From Kudoa neothunni (Eukaryota > Cnidaria): DNA of 64,000 nt. The notes under the pieces are model-generated. The model saw only the letters and a list, made by a program, of their open reading frames with translations, was not told the origin of the DNA and searched no databases. The DNA lies in NCBI GenBank assembly GCA_964304625.1, contig OZ199839.1, positions 6,572,001 through 6,636,000 of the forward strand. Reading direction: 5' to 3'. Position numbers and translations under genes: made by a program. Positions within the stretch are counted from its first letter, which is position 1. Each line of letters opens with the position of its first letter. This document shows positions 49,861 through 60,550 of the stretch, piece after piece.

Positions 49861-52080
49861 GGTGTAATACACCCCAAGGGGTATTTAAAACAAGTATATC
49901 ATCTGCTGTAAACAACCGACCAACTTTCAACTCGTGTCATTCCAGTAAAAATATCTGTACTTCGTGAAAATACTTGAAATATAAAAATTTAATGAAAATG
50001 TATATTTTTATTGGAAGATTATCTTCTAAAGTTTTTGGGGTGTATTTAATCCCAGCGTTTTTTTTTTCATTCGAAAAGAGAAGTATATTATTTTAAACAT
50101 TAATTAAAAATTTCGGATGTATTAATCATGTAGATGACTACAAAGATTATGCTTGAAATAATAGTTTTTTTAAGTGCGCATGCATATAGTGGGTGGTTGA
50201 ATATTTGGCATAAGTGGTTCCTGCCATTTTAATGATGAATGCTGCTTATATGATAATGATCATGACGATTTGGTCAATGAAGATAGTATCGAATAGTGTT
50301 TAATTCACAGTGATACATTGACAAATAAGTGGTATCACAAGTAGCAATATAAGATCATCTGCAACAAAAACCTTTACCGCAGACGTTATGAAATCTACTC
50401 TTTGTCCTAATTAATACGCTCGCTTGAAAATAAAACTCTTGAAGATTGTTTTATGATTTTTTCAATGAAGAATTATGTGCAACAATCATAAAGTACACTA
50501 ACATGTTTTGCAGAAAATATTTTAAACATTAATGGTTTGATATGGGAAGCGTTAAATTCATGGGTCGCTTTAGTCTTATTATACTTATGGGAACGCATAC
50601 GGATCGGCGAGAGCTTTTTTTCGTACTTTTCAGTGTCAAGGAAGGCGAAAAAATGTACATAAGAAATTTTTCACTTCGTTGATTCTGACGGAATAATCAT
50701 CGATAAATTCATTTTGATGATTTTGAAACCAGGGTTAAGCTAAAGGAGACATAAATTTTTTTTAATGATATGAGATATGGAGTACGTGGATTAATACATT
50801 TCACAGATCTATTATTCCAAGTCAAGGTGTTACGATAGATAAACATCTTGCTTCATTTTGGGGAAGATATCCGTTTGTACAATGTATGTCAATGGAACCG
50901 ACGAAATATTGTCTGAAATTTTTCTTGTTGGTTGACAAGAAATCTAACTATGGCTTGAACATCAATATCTATTTAAGGAGGAATAATTCTGACAGTACGA
51001 GACAATTTAAAATTGACGAAAGCATAGTTCTCTATCGGCCCCGCTTTTTTATTCTGGCCGTAACGTGGTAGCTGATGATTTTTTAACTTCATCTACATTC
51101 GTCGAAAAATAGATAGATAAAAAGCTCGTTTTCTTAGGAACAATGATAATGATAGAAAAGGGAAATTCCGAGCTGCATTCTTCATTCTCAGAGAAGACAT
51201 ATTTATGACAACAATTTTGTATTTTATAAAGTTATGCGATGGTTTCGTCTGTATAAAAAAAATCGAGGGCTGCCATTCATTTGACAAATGGCATCGCAAA
51301 CGAGTCTGTATCTGATGAAAAATATAAATTTAAGCCTACGTATATCTTAAACTATAACTGAATTCAAGACTGAATTGATAACAGATCGAATGTTTGAACC
51401 TGTTTTCAGAGCGCCGGCTTACGATGGGATACCCACGATGTTTTTTAATATTATTAACCTATCATTAATTAATGATTAGGCGTTATATGAGAATATCTAC
51501 GGCGATATGAATGAAAACGGGGCCTACATTTCTAAAGGAAATTTCTCATTTCTCCGCGATCCTCTTTCTAACTAATAAAATGTCCACCAAAATCATAAAA
51601 TGTATACTATAACGAGACCGCGATCCGAAGAAAGCAGACGCTAGTAATCTGAGTCAATTTAGATGTGATTTTTGCGGAAGAAAAAAGACCGCGAAACGTC
51701 ACAATGGTAGAAATTATGTTTCAAACTTTATTGCTCATAGCATTCATCTAAAATTTGTTTTAAATGTTAAAAATTGCAGATCTTATTTATTTTAAAAATT
51801 CTTTCGAAATCATGTAATAGACTACTTTTCTTAGAAAAGAAACATTATGGGTCAATAATCGATCATATACGTCTTCCGTCTATAAAGATAATAAATCGGA
51901 TTAGAGTTGGATTAACGCACGTATATCCTCATGTATTAATTAAGGTTTCGCCCAAAAAATATGTTTTATAATTTACGAATAAAGTTTTTATAATTTTTCA
52001 AATATATTCGGTAAATAAATGTGGGGTTAACTACGCCCCAAAAACCTTAGGGAAGTATCGATTTTCGGATCAATAGAGGG
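49853..52080 (+). mobile_element. Decayed piggyBac element with transposase remnant
   Basis: Pieces of a piggyBac transposase follow in order on the plus strand: EFMG..LLMGTHTDRREAFF (about 50560-50620); SQGVTIDKHLASFWGRYPFV, MSMEPTKYCLKFFLLVDKKS and NYGLNIN (about 50820-50975), matching TID..L..FRGR..F..Y.P.KP.KYG.K; RNVVADDFLTSSTFVEK (about 51062); and a late RCDFCGRKKTAKRHNG (about 51660-51710), matching the Cys-rich tail. Multiple stops and frame changes separate them. The right end is TTAA (52081-52084) next to CCCTCTATTGATCC, with a GGGGCGTAGTTAACCCC palindrome inside. The left end is less sure: TTAA at 49849 with GGGTGTAATACACCC inside, overlapping the hAT end. Confidence 0.6.
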
Positions 52081-52084
52081 TTAA

Positions 52085-52912
52085 ACTCAATAATAAATTG
52101 GCAGATATTCTTAAAATTTTTGTAGAAATTAATATTTAATAAATACAGTAGACAATCGATTTTTCGTGGTTTCGGAGCATGCACGCCTTCAGAATCATGA
52201 TAGTTGGGGAGTGATTTAAATAGTTGTTCATTAAAATTTATCTGATTTTCTGTTTAATTTAATATAAATAATTAAAAATAAACCCGTTGAATGTTATTTC
52301 TGATACGAGTAAATTTAATTTTTTTATATTTGAATTGACATTTAACATTTATTTCAAAATCGTATTTATTTTATGTATAAATTTTCTGTATAATTTCATC
52401 TTTGTGAATAAATAAAAAATTTTTATATTTTAAATTTTGAGCTAAGTGATTTCGAATTAAATTATTGCAGCGACAAAAAACCATAGTAATGGTTTTTTAC
52501 CTTATCTCATCAATTTTATCAGTGTTGATAATCAATAATGAAAAATTGCTAATAGAGACCAAGAAATAACTGAGAAACGACTTTAAAAAATCGTTTTTGT
52601 GGAAATAATCAGTTATCTTAATTTGGCAAAATCATTTGAATAATACGTTTGACAGCTTACTTTTCCAACTTTATGCTTAAGTTATACTCATCAATTGTAT
52701 TATACTTCACGAAACTTTAATGTTTTTGAATTGAGTCTATAATTTACTTCGAAGAAATATCATTGATTGTTAAGTCTGAATATATCGTAATCATAATGGT
52801 TCTTTTACGTTTTCTATGTTAAGCTGTAAGTTAACTGAATCTTTATTATCCACAGAAAATTATCGTGCTTCTCTAGAATCATCTCGTAAATTTCCGCATC
52901 AATTTCTGTTAT
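52085..52912. other. Intergenic, nothing recognised
   Basis: AT-rich sequence between two transposon relics; no supported feature. Confidence 0.45.
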
Positions 52913-53460
52913 TTAATTTAGCATAATTTCCTTATTTATATCTTTATCGTTAGCAGAAGAAAATCTAGCTTTAAAACAATTCAATATGATCTTATAGCTA
53001 ACAGACTCCCACGCTTCTTTAGTTAAAAGCACAAATTCCAGATACTCTAGTGAAGTTAGGAGGCAGCCAGCTTCTGTTAATGCAAAGAACTTTTTTAGAA
53101 TTTCTCTTTTATATGCTGCTTTGGACGAGTGGATAATACTCTGAACTAAAGGCAGCAAAACGCTTATTGTATTTTGAGGAAGATAAACCATCTTTATATA
53201 ACTTAAATCGTTGGGAAAATTAGAAATTGAATTGTCAAATATAAAACAATAATATTGTAATTTATCCAAAAAGCCTATTTAAACTAATCGTATATTTTAT
53301 AAACATAAAATCAGTCGTTCAGGCTTTTTCGCAGCACCCATACTTTAGTAGAAGATTTTTTGCATTTTTGGAACATCTTGATTTAGCAGAATGCCAAATA
53401 AAAAAGGATCGAGTTTTTTTACCGGATATGAAAGCACCAAAGAGGATTCTTATTCTTTTT
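52913..53460 (-). pseudogene. Tigger/pogo-type DDE transposase relic
   Basis: The open frame 53269-52913 reads YCFIFDNSISNFPND, IKMVYLPQNTISVLLPLVQS, then IIHSSKAAYKREILKKFFAL and KEAWESVSYKIILNCFKA. This follows the Tigger/jerky pattern LL.DNAPSHP....I.V.FLP.NTTSLLQP.DQGVI..FKA.YRR.LL through W..V....I..C..K. Further upstream in a different frame, GKKTRSFFIWHSAKSRCSKN fits the preceding IGK...PRCFKN block. The Asp and the QP.DQG motif are partly eroded, and no N-terminal CENP-B-like helix-turn-helix was found. A decayed fragment. Confidence 0.6.
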
Positions 53461-55602
53461 TTCTCTTTTTTTATTCGTTTATAGGAAATCTACCTAGTTG
53501 TGTCATAGCTCTTTCCTAAAACTATGCTAACATATACAAACAAAAATTTTAGTTCTTGTTGTTGATAGTATAGCGCAATTTCGTCGATTTTAAAAACTCA
53601 ATTTGGAGGGTAGTTCGTTATTATGTCTAATAACACCGGAATCCATTTTTAATTGCTTCGCTGTCAATAAAAAAAATCATTATGATAATTTTGCCATTTT
53701 AGATTGAATATTGATTAAAACTCTTGAAACCGTCGGTTATTGATGAATCCACACAAGAATAACTTGAGCGCAATTCTCTCATTTTATTAATCATATCAAT
53801 AGAAGTTAGCTCTATTTTTTGAGCGCATCAAAGTAGTCCACTCAAACTTCTCAGAATCACTCTCTTTGTTGGTACTATATTTCAAATTTTTTCAGGTGAA
53901 ACTATCCCACGTTCATGTGATTTCAATATTTCTTCTTATTAAGAATGACATCCAATATGAAATTGTAGGAAGTTTAAAATGTTGAACAGTATCATCCTCC
54001 GCTCGCTGATTAGGCAATTGTTCCAAAATTCGATTATATCAAATTCTTCCTTTATTTTTATGCTTTTGTTATTTTTTCGCTTCATCTGAAAATTACGAAA
54101 AACCCTCAAGTTTGCTAGAAGAATTAAAAAAAAGTACGTAAAATCCGCAACGATGGATTTTTCATATTTTCATCATTTTTTTATTTATTTGTAAACTTTT
54201 TTAAATTAGACATTAATACGATATTCTAATATTGAATCTTTACTTTTACAGAGGCTATCAGAGTAAACGAGAAACAAGAAGTTATAAAATACGAAAAATC
54301 GTTTGCCTACTGAATTTGTAAAACTATAAACATTCTCTTTCTTTTATGGGTCATTTAGTTCTTAGTGCTGTAGCCCAATAATTATAATACGTAAAGTTAC
54401 AATCTGCGTGATAAATAATATTCAAGCGTCATTAGTTTTTACTATTTTTAATTATTTCTATATCCTAAGAGGGAAGGAATGGGAAAGATATTATTAATTT
54501 ATCAGAATCAAAAAATAAAATCTTTATACAGCTTATGAGTAAGAGATGATGGGATTAAGAATTGTCATTATGCAAACGTACGTGCTTTTTAAGACTAGAA
54601 TTTATCCCTCAAATAGCCTCTGCTCTTGTTTAACTAGTATAAAACCTTCAGGTAATATGAATTTGGCTTCCATGTTAAGGGATAAATTTGAAAAAACGAT
54701 TGAGAACCCATGTGCTAAATTGTACGAAAACCAAGTTAATGTCTATTGTTTTAACGAAAGCACGTGTAATAAACGATTAATCAATTTTATTTAAGTTATA
54801 AGAATAACTATGTTCATGAATTATTTTTATTATGTTTGATCTTAATTAATCAAGGTTATAATTTATTTCGTCTTAAATTATTGTCTATTATAGACAACTT
54901 AACGTAAAATAGTGATAAAAAAGTGAAATATAATAAAGGATAGATAATATCGTAATACAATAATAAAAGTAAGAGTAAAAAAATGCTTCAAATGTGTGAA
55001 TATAAATAGATGGTTAAAATTTTTTTTCGAATAATCTAGACTTTGATTAAGAATATATTGTTAATATTGACTTTATAAATGTTAAAAGAGCAAATTAAAA
55101 GGTTTTAAAGTTGCATAAATTGACGAATTAATCACAAAAATTTCGTATTCAGTTAGTAACTTGGAAAGAATAAAAATTTAAGTTAGAAGTTATTCGTAAA
55201 ATATTAATTGGAATCGAAATGATCAATATTTCATTAAATCAAAAATTAATTTGTATATTAGAAGACAAAAATTAGTCGTTACCATTAATCAACATTTGGT
55301 CGTGTGAATTCTGGCATTAGATTTTTAAGATGCATTATTTAATCCAAATGAATTATAAAAAACACAATATAGTTACTCTATGATTGTGAATAAAATCGTT
55401 TTTTTATAAAATATCGTTTAGACAGTTAAGGAAAATGGATGCAGATTACAAATAAAACAAAAATGAAAATCGGCATAATATAAATCATAAAAGACATGAA
55501 ACTGCAAAATTTATAACGGATGAATGGATTCAAAGATAAAAACAATTAGAAGAAAATAGAATTTTCATTACAGTGTTTTAATTAAAATTATCATAATTTC
55601 AA
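53461..55602. other. Intergenic / undetermined relic sequence
   Basis: May hold more of the Tigger element in its left third, but no further motif was recognised. The 82-codon open frame 54546-54794 has no recognisable domain. Confidence 0.35.
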
Positions 55603-55984
55603 TTAATTAATTGCGCCTCCAAATCGATTATTGCAATTAATTTTTGACCAATCAATTTTATCCATCCCCTGATGTCCAGTAATATAACGAAGTTGTGTTG
55701 ATTTTATTCCAGCCATCCAATAGTAGGAAAATCCAGGCACTTCCCTTATTGATAACTTTTTTGAATTAAAGAAAGAATCATAGAAAAAGGATATTTTTTT
55801 ACAACGTCTTTGTGTGCGAACTACAGAGAGCCCAGTGTTTTCCACAGTAAAAGCATTGGTTTGGTTTGTTTGTTATCATTTCATCAAAGAGAAACTTTAT
55901 GGCAGCATTTCTAGAATAGAAAATATTTTGAACTTCTATCGCAGGAAGAATCATTTTTAATAGAAACGGCTGAATGCCGTACAT
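55603..55984 (-). pseudogene. ISXO2/Merlin-type (IS1595-like) transposase N-terminal relic
   Basis: Two overlapping frames on the minus strand. The first gives AAIKFLFDEMITNKPNQCFY then CGKHWAL, matching the leading AI.FL.E.GL......CP.CG zinc-binding block. The second gives RRCKKISFFYDSFFNSKKLS followed by FSYYWMAGIKSTQLRYITGH, matching CR...C.K..S...GSFF..SKL....I....Y.W......Q.....G.S. One frame shift separates them and the catalytic DDE part is missing. Confidence 0.55.
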
Positions 55985-57151
55985 ATAGGATTAGACACCC
56001 CCTATGTGCAAAGTCAACCTAATATGACGACACTTTTTAAATAGGTATTTATAATGTTTTATTCAAATGAATAATAGAAAAAATATATCTATTTTAGTTA
56101 TCATTAAAAAAAAAGCTGAAAATTGCATTTATATAAATCTTGCAAGGTTACTGATCTAGTTTCTCCATTTTATATTTATATTTTTTGGAAATTTTTGTTT
56201 GAAGTAATAGAATCATCTACAATAGAATCTTTTCATTATTTAATTGTATTTACACAAAAAAATTTATTTTTGTTTTAATCGATATGTAGAAAATGTTATA
56301 TTACTCAAACGAAATTCTCATTCTCTCGTGTGGAGATATTACTTTTTTAGGTAGAAGATAATTAGTTTCAAAAGTTTTTCTAAATCAACTTTATATTTTC
56401 TAAAATTCCATTAAGACTGGAAATATAATACATTTTAAAGTGTTATCGATTTTTATTAACTTGATGATAGCCTTTCATATAATTTAATTATATTATTGTC
56501 TTAATGGAGGCTGTTTAATTTATGAACTTTTGTAGTAGGCATTTATTAAAATGTTAAGCGTTTATGTTTAATTTTCATAAAAATGTGTGGTTTCTATAAT
56601 TAATTTTCTGTTGTTACAAATTTTTTAGAAAAAATAAAAATTATGGATCATAAGCTATTAAACACATTTTAACTGCTTTGTTTCTAATTCATCTCATCTA
56701 GTACAGTTTTAATATAATTGGGGATATTTTTTCACCTGCCGTAATTTTTTTTAGGTTATCTCTATATCAAAATGATATAAAACCCCATTAATTTAACTCA
56801 TTACTTATGGTTTAATATATAATTGAATATCATCCGATGAAGTATAGATACGACATTTAATATTAATTTTTATTAAGCAAATTCTAGCATGATTATCAAT
56901 AATTGAAACAGTCAACATCATTAGCATTGAAATTGATATATAGTGTTTACATGTTATTATTAAGATAAAATAGTTTCGAATATTATTATTATGGATGGAT
57001 ACAAAGTGTTAAAAGGAAAAATCAAATAAATATTGTTTATTAATACGCTATAGATAGAACATCAGAATCTCGTTAATAATGTGTAATAATTACTGGCACA
57101 TAAAGTGAATTTAAAATATGGGCATATGGTTGGATGGAAATGATTCTACGA
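55985..57151. other. Intergenic, nothing recognised
   Basis: AT-rich sequence downstream of the second Kunitz gene; no supported feature. Confidence 0.45.
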
Positions 57152-58535
57152 TTATGCGGGATTCAATGGAGTACCGCAAATAGCTTTGCAATCATCTAAG
57201 TTCTTGAAGTTATTCAAGTTCATGTCTTTTCCATTAAAGTTAAAGGATTGGCATTTTTCGCCAGTTGCTTGATCTTTGTTATAATAAAATCTTTGAATTT
57301 TGTATTTATCAGTATCAACTGACATCCCGGCTTTTGGTAGTAAACAAGCTTCAACAGCAGTTAACTGACCAACGTGACCAGCTACATAAATATTATTAAA
57401 TTTTATTTGAAATTAAGTTCATACTTGCGGGACAGAAACTTGCGCACAACTCAACAGAGCTAAATATGTTCAATTTACCATCGTCAATTTTTGTGTCTGC
57501 GGGGTACAACTGTTTTTGACATGAATGGTAAGCATAAAGCTAAGGTATTGTTGAAATAGTAGTACGTAGATACATGTGTCATTGTTGTGACATCTTCGGT
57601 GCTTTCTACCTGATGTGGGCCGTTGGCTTTGCACGCTGCAACTTTATTTTCTGTTTGAAAAAATAAAATATTTAATAATTTTTTAAAATTATACTTATGC
57701 AAGTCTTGACACAAGTTGGTAATTCACGGAAAAATCCTCTATTGGCTCCTCTTCCAACAGCAGCATAAATACATCTGTCTCCGTCTTTATGGGGAACAAT
57801 TCCCATTATTGGCGTTGCAGTTTTAACTTCAGGTACAAAGGTGCAGTCAAATTTATTTGGTGTAGCCGTTATTTTAGTAGGGTCAATAGTCCCTTGTATC
57901 CCCCCGTTCTCTGTATCTAATACATAAAATATGAAATTTTTATCATTATTTAATTATCTTAGCATAAATTATCCTAAAATGTAATTACTTTGACAAACTT
58001 GTTTGCATTCCAATTCTGTGCCAAAGTTGTTTGCATTTCCACCACATCCGTTGTATTTGAAGCTGTGACATGAATTTTCTTTACCATCAACAACTTCCTT
58101 GCTGAAATACCATCTTGTTAACATTTTATCTCCTTCTAAACTACATGCTCCGTCATCTTTCTTGAATGCACAGGCACCAACTTTTTCTTCTGGTGTAAAT
58201 TTTACTATTCCGCATTCAATAGTGAATAAATCACAAAATAAATTTACAATGCTCATTGCAAGCGGATCTAGAGACAAAGTTGTTGAAATTACCAAGGGAT
58301 CCCAGGTATGTAAAAGGTTTGCATGTGGCGTCAGTTTTATCAATATACCATCTTTCTACAGCTGCTTTTGCTTTTTCGGCATTATCCGTCAACCAAGCTG
58401 GTGGCTGACCTGCATCTTTTTCATAAGAAGGTAAAGCTCTCTCTATACAAAATAAGTAAATATAAAAAGCGAATCAAGTCAGTCACCAGCGGTAACAATT
58501 GCGAGGAAAAGAGAAAAAATTGTAAACTCCAACAT
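57152..58535 (-). CDS. Secreted protein with five Kunitz-like domains (copy 2)
   Basis: Six exons on the minus strand: 58535-58487, 58442-58248, 58204-57989, 57916-57695, 57650-57425, 57381-57152, all introns phase 1 as in copy 1. Signal peptide MLEFTIFSLFLAIVTA. Domain 1 (PSYEKDAGQPPAWL..VERWYIDK.., ACNEHC) keeps three cysteines. Domain 2 is canonical with six (VGACAFKKDDGACSLEGDK, NSCHSFKYNGCGGNANNFG). Domain 3 (FDCTFVPEVKTATPIMG, DRCIYAAVGRG, LPTCVKTC) and domain 5 (EACLLPKAG, GEKCQSFNFNGKDMNLNNF, DDCKAIC) lack cysteines 2 and 4. In domain 5 the GCGGN loop has become GKDMN. Domain 4 (AACKANGPHQ ... ELCASFCPA) carries a one-base frame mismatch near CATTCATGTCAAAAACAG (about 57520). The rest is intact. 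The layout is domain-for-domain that of the gene at 2123, so they are paralogues. Confidence 0.82.
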
Positions 58536-58981
58536 ATTGTCTATTAATGTATTACAATTAGATAATAAGTATTTATACGAGAATATTTTATACAATCTAT
58601 TCATTATTGAAATAACTGAAGATTTAAAAACGATTGAATTGATTCAGCTTATAAATATTTGTTGATACCGATCAAAATTAAAAGGAATATCAAGTTAATA
58701 AATTTATTTTAGATTATTATTATTAACTGTAACGTCGTATAGAAACACATTTTAATTAATGTTAGGCTTTTGAAATTTTCAATATTTTCTATTTATTACG
58801 TAATTTAAACAGATTTCCGTTCGTATTATTTTATTAATATGGCATAAAATAATTATGATCTCTATTTCCTATAAATATTATAGTAGATTTTATCTGATAT
58901 CGGTACACTTACTTCTATGAATTGTACTATTGTATGTTGCATGTTTACTCATATTGTTTCCGCGTGATCATGGATAATATA
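58536..58981. other. Upstream region of Kunitz copy 2
   Basis: Should contain the promoter of the minus-strand Kunitz gene. No motif can be named. It ends at the TA target of the DD34E element, so that insertion is about 450 bp upstream of the start codon. Confidence 0.45.
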
Positions 58982-59048
58982 GGGTTTTCCGAGCTTTAAC
59001 AACACTGTGTCAAGCATTAGCAACATTGTGTCAAGCTTTAACAACACG
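58982..59048 (+). repeat. Left terminal inverted repeat with internal iterons
   Basis: Pairs base for base with 60473-60539. Contains successive units ending TGTCAAGC, spaced about 20 bp. Confidence 0.9.
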
Positions 59049-59193
59049 TGTCTAAATTTGGAATCTAATTAAGTAGAGAATTCATATTTATAATTCAGAA
59101 AATATCAAATGAGTGGTAATTATGTATAACATAGTTGATTTGTATAATATTTATGAAATAAATAAGATACCAGTAACGATTCTCAAATTACAG

Positions 59194-59207
59194 CCCCCCC
59201 CCCCCCC
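59194..59207. repeat. C14 homopolymer followed by A7
   Basis: An uninterrupted run of 14 C then 7 A, between the left repeat and the transposase start, in very AT-rich surroundings. The length is unlikely to be read reliably. Confidence 0.85.
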
Positions 59208-59246
59208 AAAAAAACGAGACGGACAATCTCAAATGTCACAAGGTCA

Positions 59247-60215
59247 ATGATTATTAACCAATGTGAAAAAAAATATAGCAACTCTATAATTGCAGAAAAC
59301 GTCGGTGTACATCGATGCACCGTTGCTTCAATTGTAAAAGCCTACCTAGTTGACGGAAAGGTAGAATCTTTAAAGCGGGGTGGCGATTATTCCACAAAGC
59401 TAACTGATGAACAAAAGTTGTTTATTAGAAATTGGGTGGACGAAGACGCAACAATTACTCTCAAAGCCCTTCGCCTGAAATTAATTGACGAATGTGGAGT
59501 AAGCGTAAGTGCAAGCACTATTAACAGATGCTTGAAACAATTCCACTATTCGTTAAAAATAGTTACAATTGTCCCCGAGCGAAGGAATTGTGAGAATACT
59601 TTAGAACAGCGCCTTGTGTATGCTCAAAACTTTAACTCAAAAATTCTTGAGATTGAAGATAAAAATTTTATTTTTATCGATGAAGTTGGGTTCAGCGTAT
59701 CTACGCGAACTAGAAAAGGTCGTTCCCTTGCTGGTACATCAGCTTACGTTCCTGTTGGAGGCGTTAGAACAAGGAACATATCCGTTATAGCCTCAATGAG
59801 TAAATACGGTATGGTATTTTATAAAGTTAATCGGCGACCAGTGAATGGAGAGGATTTTAAGGAATATCTTATTGAGCTAGTAGATTTTTGTCACTCGATC
59901 GAAATAGATAATCCATGCTTCATATTGGACAACGCGAGAATTCATCATTATCGTGGACTTACAGATGTGCTGAACTCTATGCAATTGATATTGATGTACC
60001 TGCCTCCATATTCGCCATTTTTGAACCCGATCGAAAATGTGTTCAGTAAATGGAAGAACCATGTTATATGGGGCTCAGCAAGGGATGAACCTGATCTTTT
60101 AAACCTAATAGATGATGGGTTTAAAATTATCACCCCTGATGATTGTTCCGGATACTATCGAAAGATGCTTCGATATGTTTCCAGATGTCTCAACAGAGAA
60201 ATTATTATGGAATAA
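59247..60215 (+). CDS. DD34E transposase (Tc1/mariner-IS630 superfamily), intact
   Basis: 322 aa without interruption. The N-terminal helix-turn-helix is NSIIAENVGVHRCTVASIVK, followed by a second DNA-binding segment (KLTDEQKLFIRNWVDEDATI ... VSVSASTINRCLK). Catalytic triad: FIDEVGFS (first Asp), CFILDNARIHHYR (second Asp) and PPYSPFLNPIENVFSKWKNH (Glu). Exactly 34 residues lie between the second Asp and the Glu. The protein should cut and paste its own element at TA by binding the iterons in the inverted repeats. The start chosen is the first ATG in frame (59247); ATG 59233 is in another frame. Relative to full Tc1-type proteins the N-terminus is short, so an upstream start through the C14 tract, or a read error there, could hide more residues. 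Confidence 0.9.
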   Translation: MIINQCEKKYSNSIIAENVGVHRCTVASIVKAYLVDGKVESLKRGGDYSTKLTDEQKLFIRNWVDEDATITLKALRLKLIDECGVSVSASTINRCLKQFHYSLKIVTIVPERRNCENTLEQRLVYAQNFNSKILEIEDKNFIFIDEVGFSVSTRTRKGRSLAGTSAYVPVGGVRTRNISVIASMSKYGMVFYKVNRRPVNGEDFKEYLIELVDFCHSIEIDNPCFILDNARIHHYRGLTDVLNSMQLILMYLPPYSPFLNPIENVFSKWKNHVIWGSARDEPDLLNLIDDGFKIITPDDCSGYYRKMLRYVSRCLNREIIME

Positions 60216-60472
60216 ATATAAATTTTATCATCTTTAAGAAGATTATATATTATATCCTCCCAATTTGACATTATTATTTTATACGCGCATCAAAACTGCG
60301 GAATTTGTAATTAATCTTGAGTTACATCTAGTGCTGTGTTAATTTAGTAAAGTTTATTTCATTTAAGCTTAATCACGTTTATCGTTGTGTATAAAAATTT
60401 TGTTTTTAATCTCGACTTGTTAAAAAAGTTCAAATTATTTCTTTTATTAGTTAATGCAGCAAACCCTGGAAT

Positions 60473-60539
60473 CGTGTTGTTAAAGCTTGACACAATGTTG
60501 CTAATGCTTGACACAGTGTTGTTAAAGCTCGGAAAACCC
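60473..60539 (-). repeat. Right terminal inverted repeat with internal iterons
   Basis: Reverse complement of 58982-59048, followed by the TA target copy at 60540. Confidence 0.9.
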
Positions 60540-60550
60540 TATATTTTCTA

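Larger units (their letters stand above)
58982..60539 (+). mobile_element. Complete Tc1/IS630-type DD34E transposon
   Basis: 1,558 bp, flanked by TA on both sides (58980-58981 and 60540-60541). The terminal inverted repeats are 67 bp (58982-59048 and 60473-60539) and appear identical: GGGTTTTCCGAGCTTTAACA and onward. Within each repeat, a 20-21-base unit of the form TTAACAACACTGTGTCAAGC occurs about two and a half times, probably transposase-binding iterons. One uninterrupted transposase gene fills the centre. Perfect repeats and an intact frame indicate a recent insertion. Confidence 0.92.
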
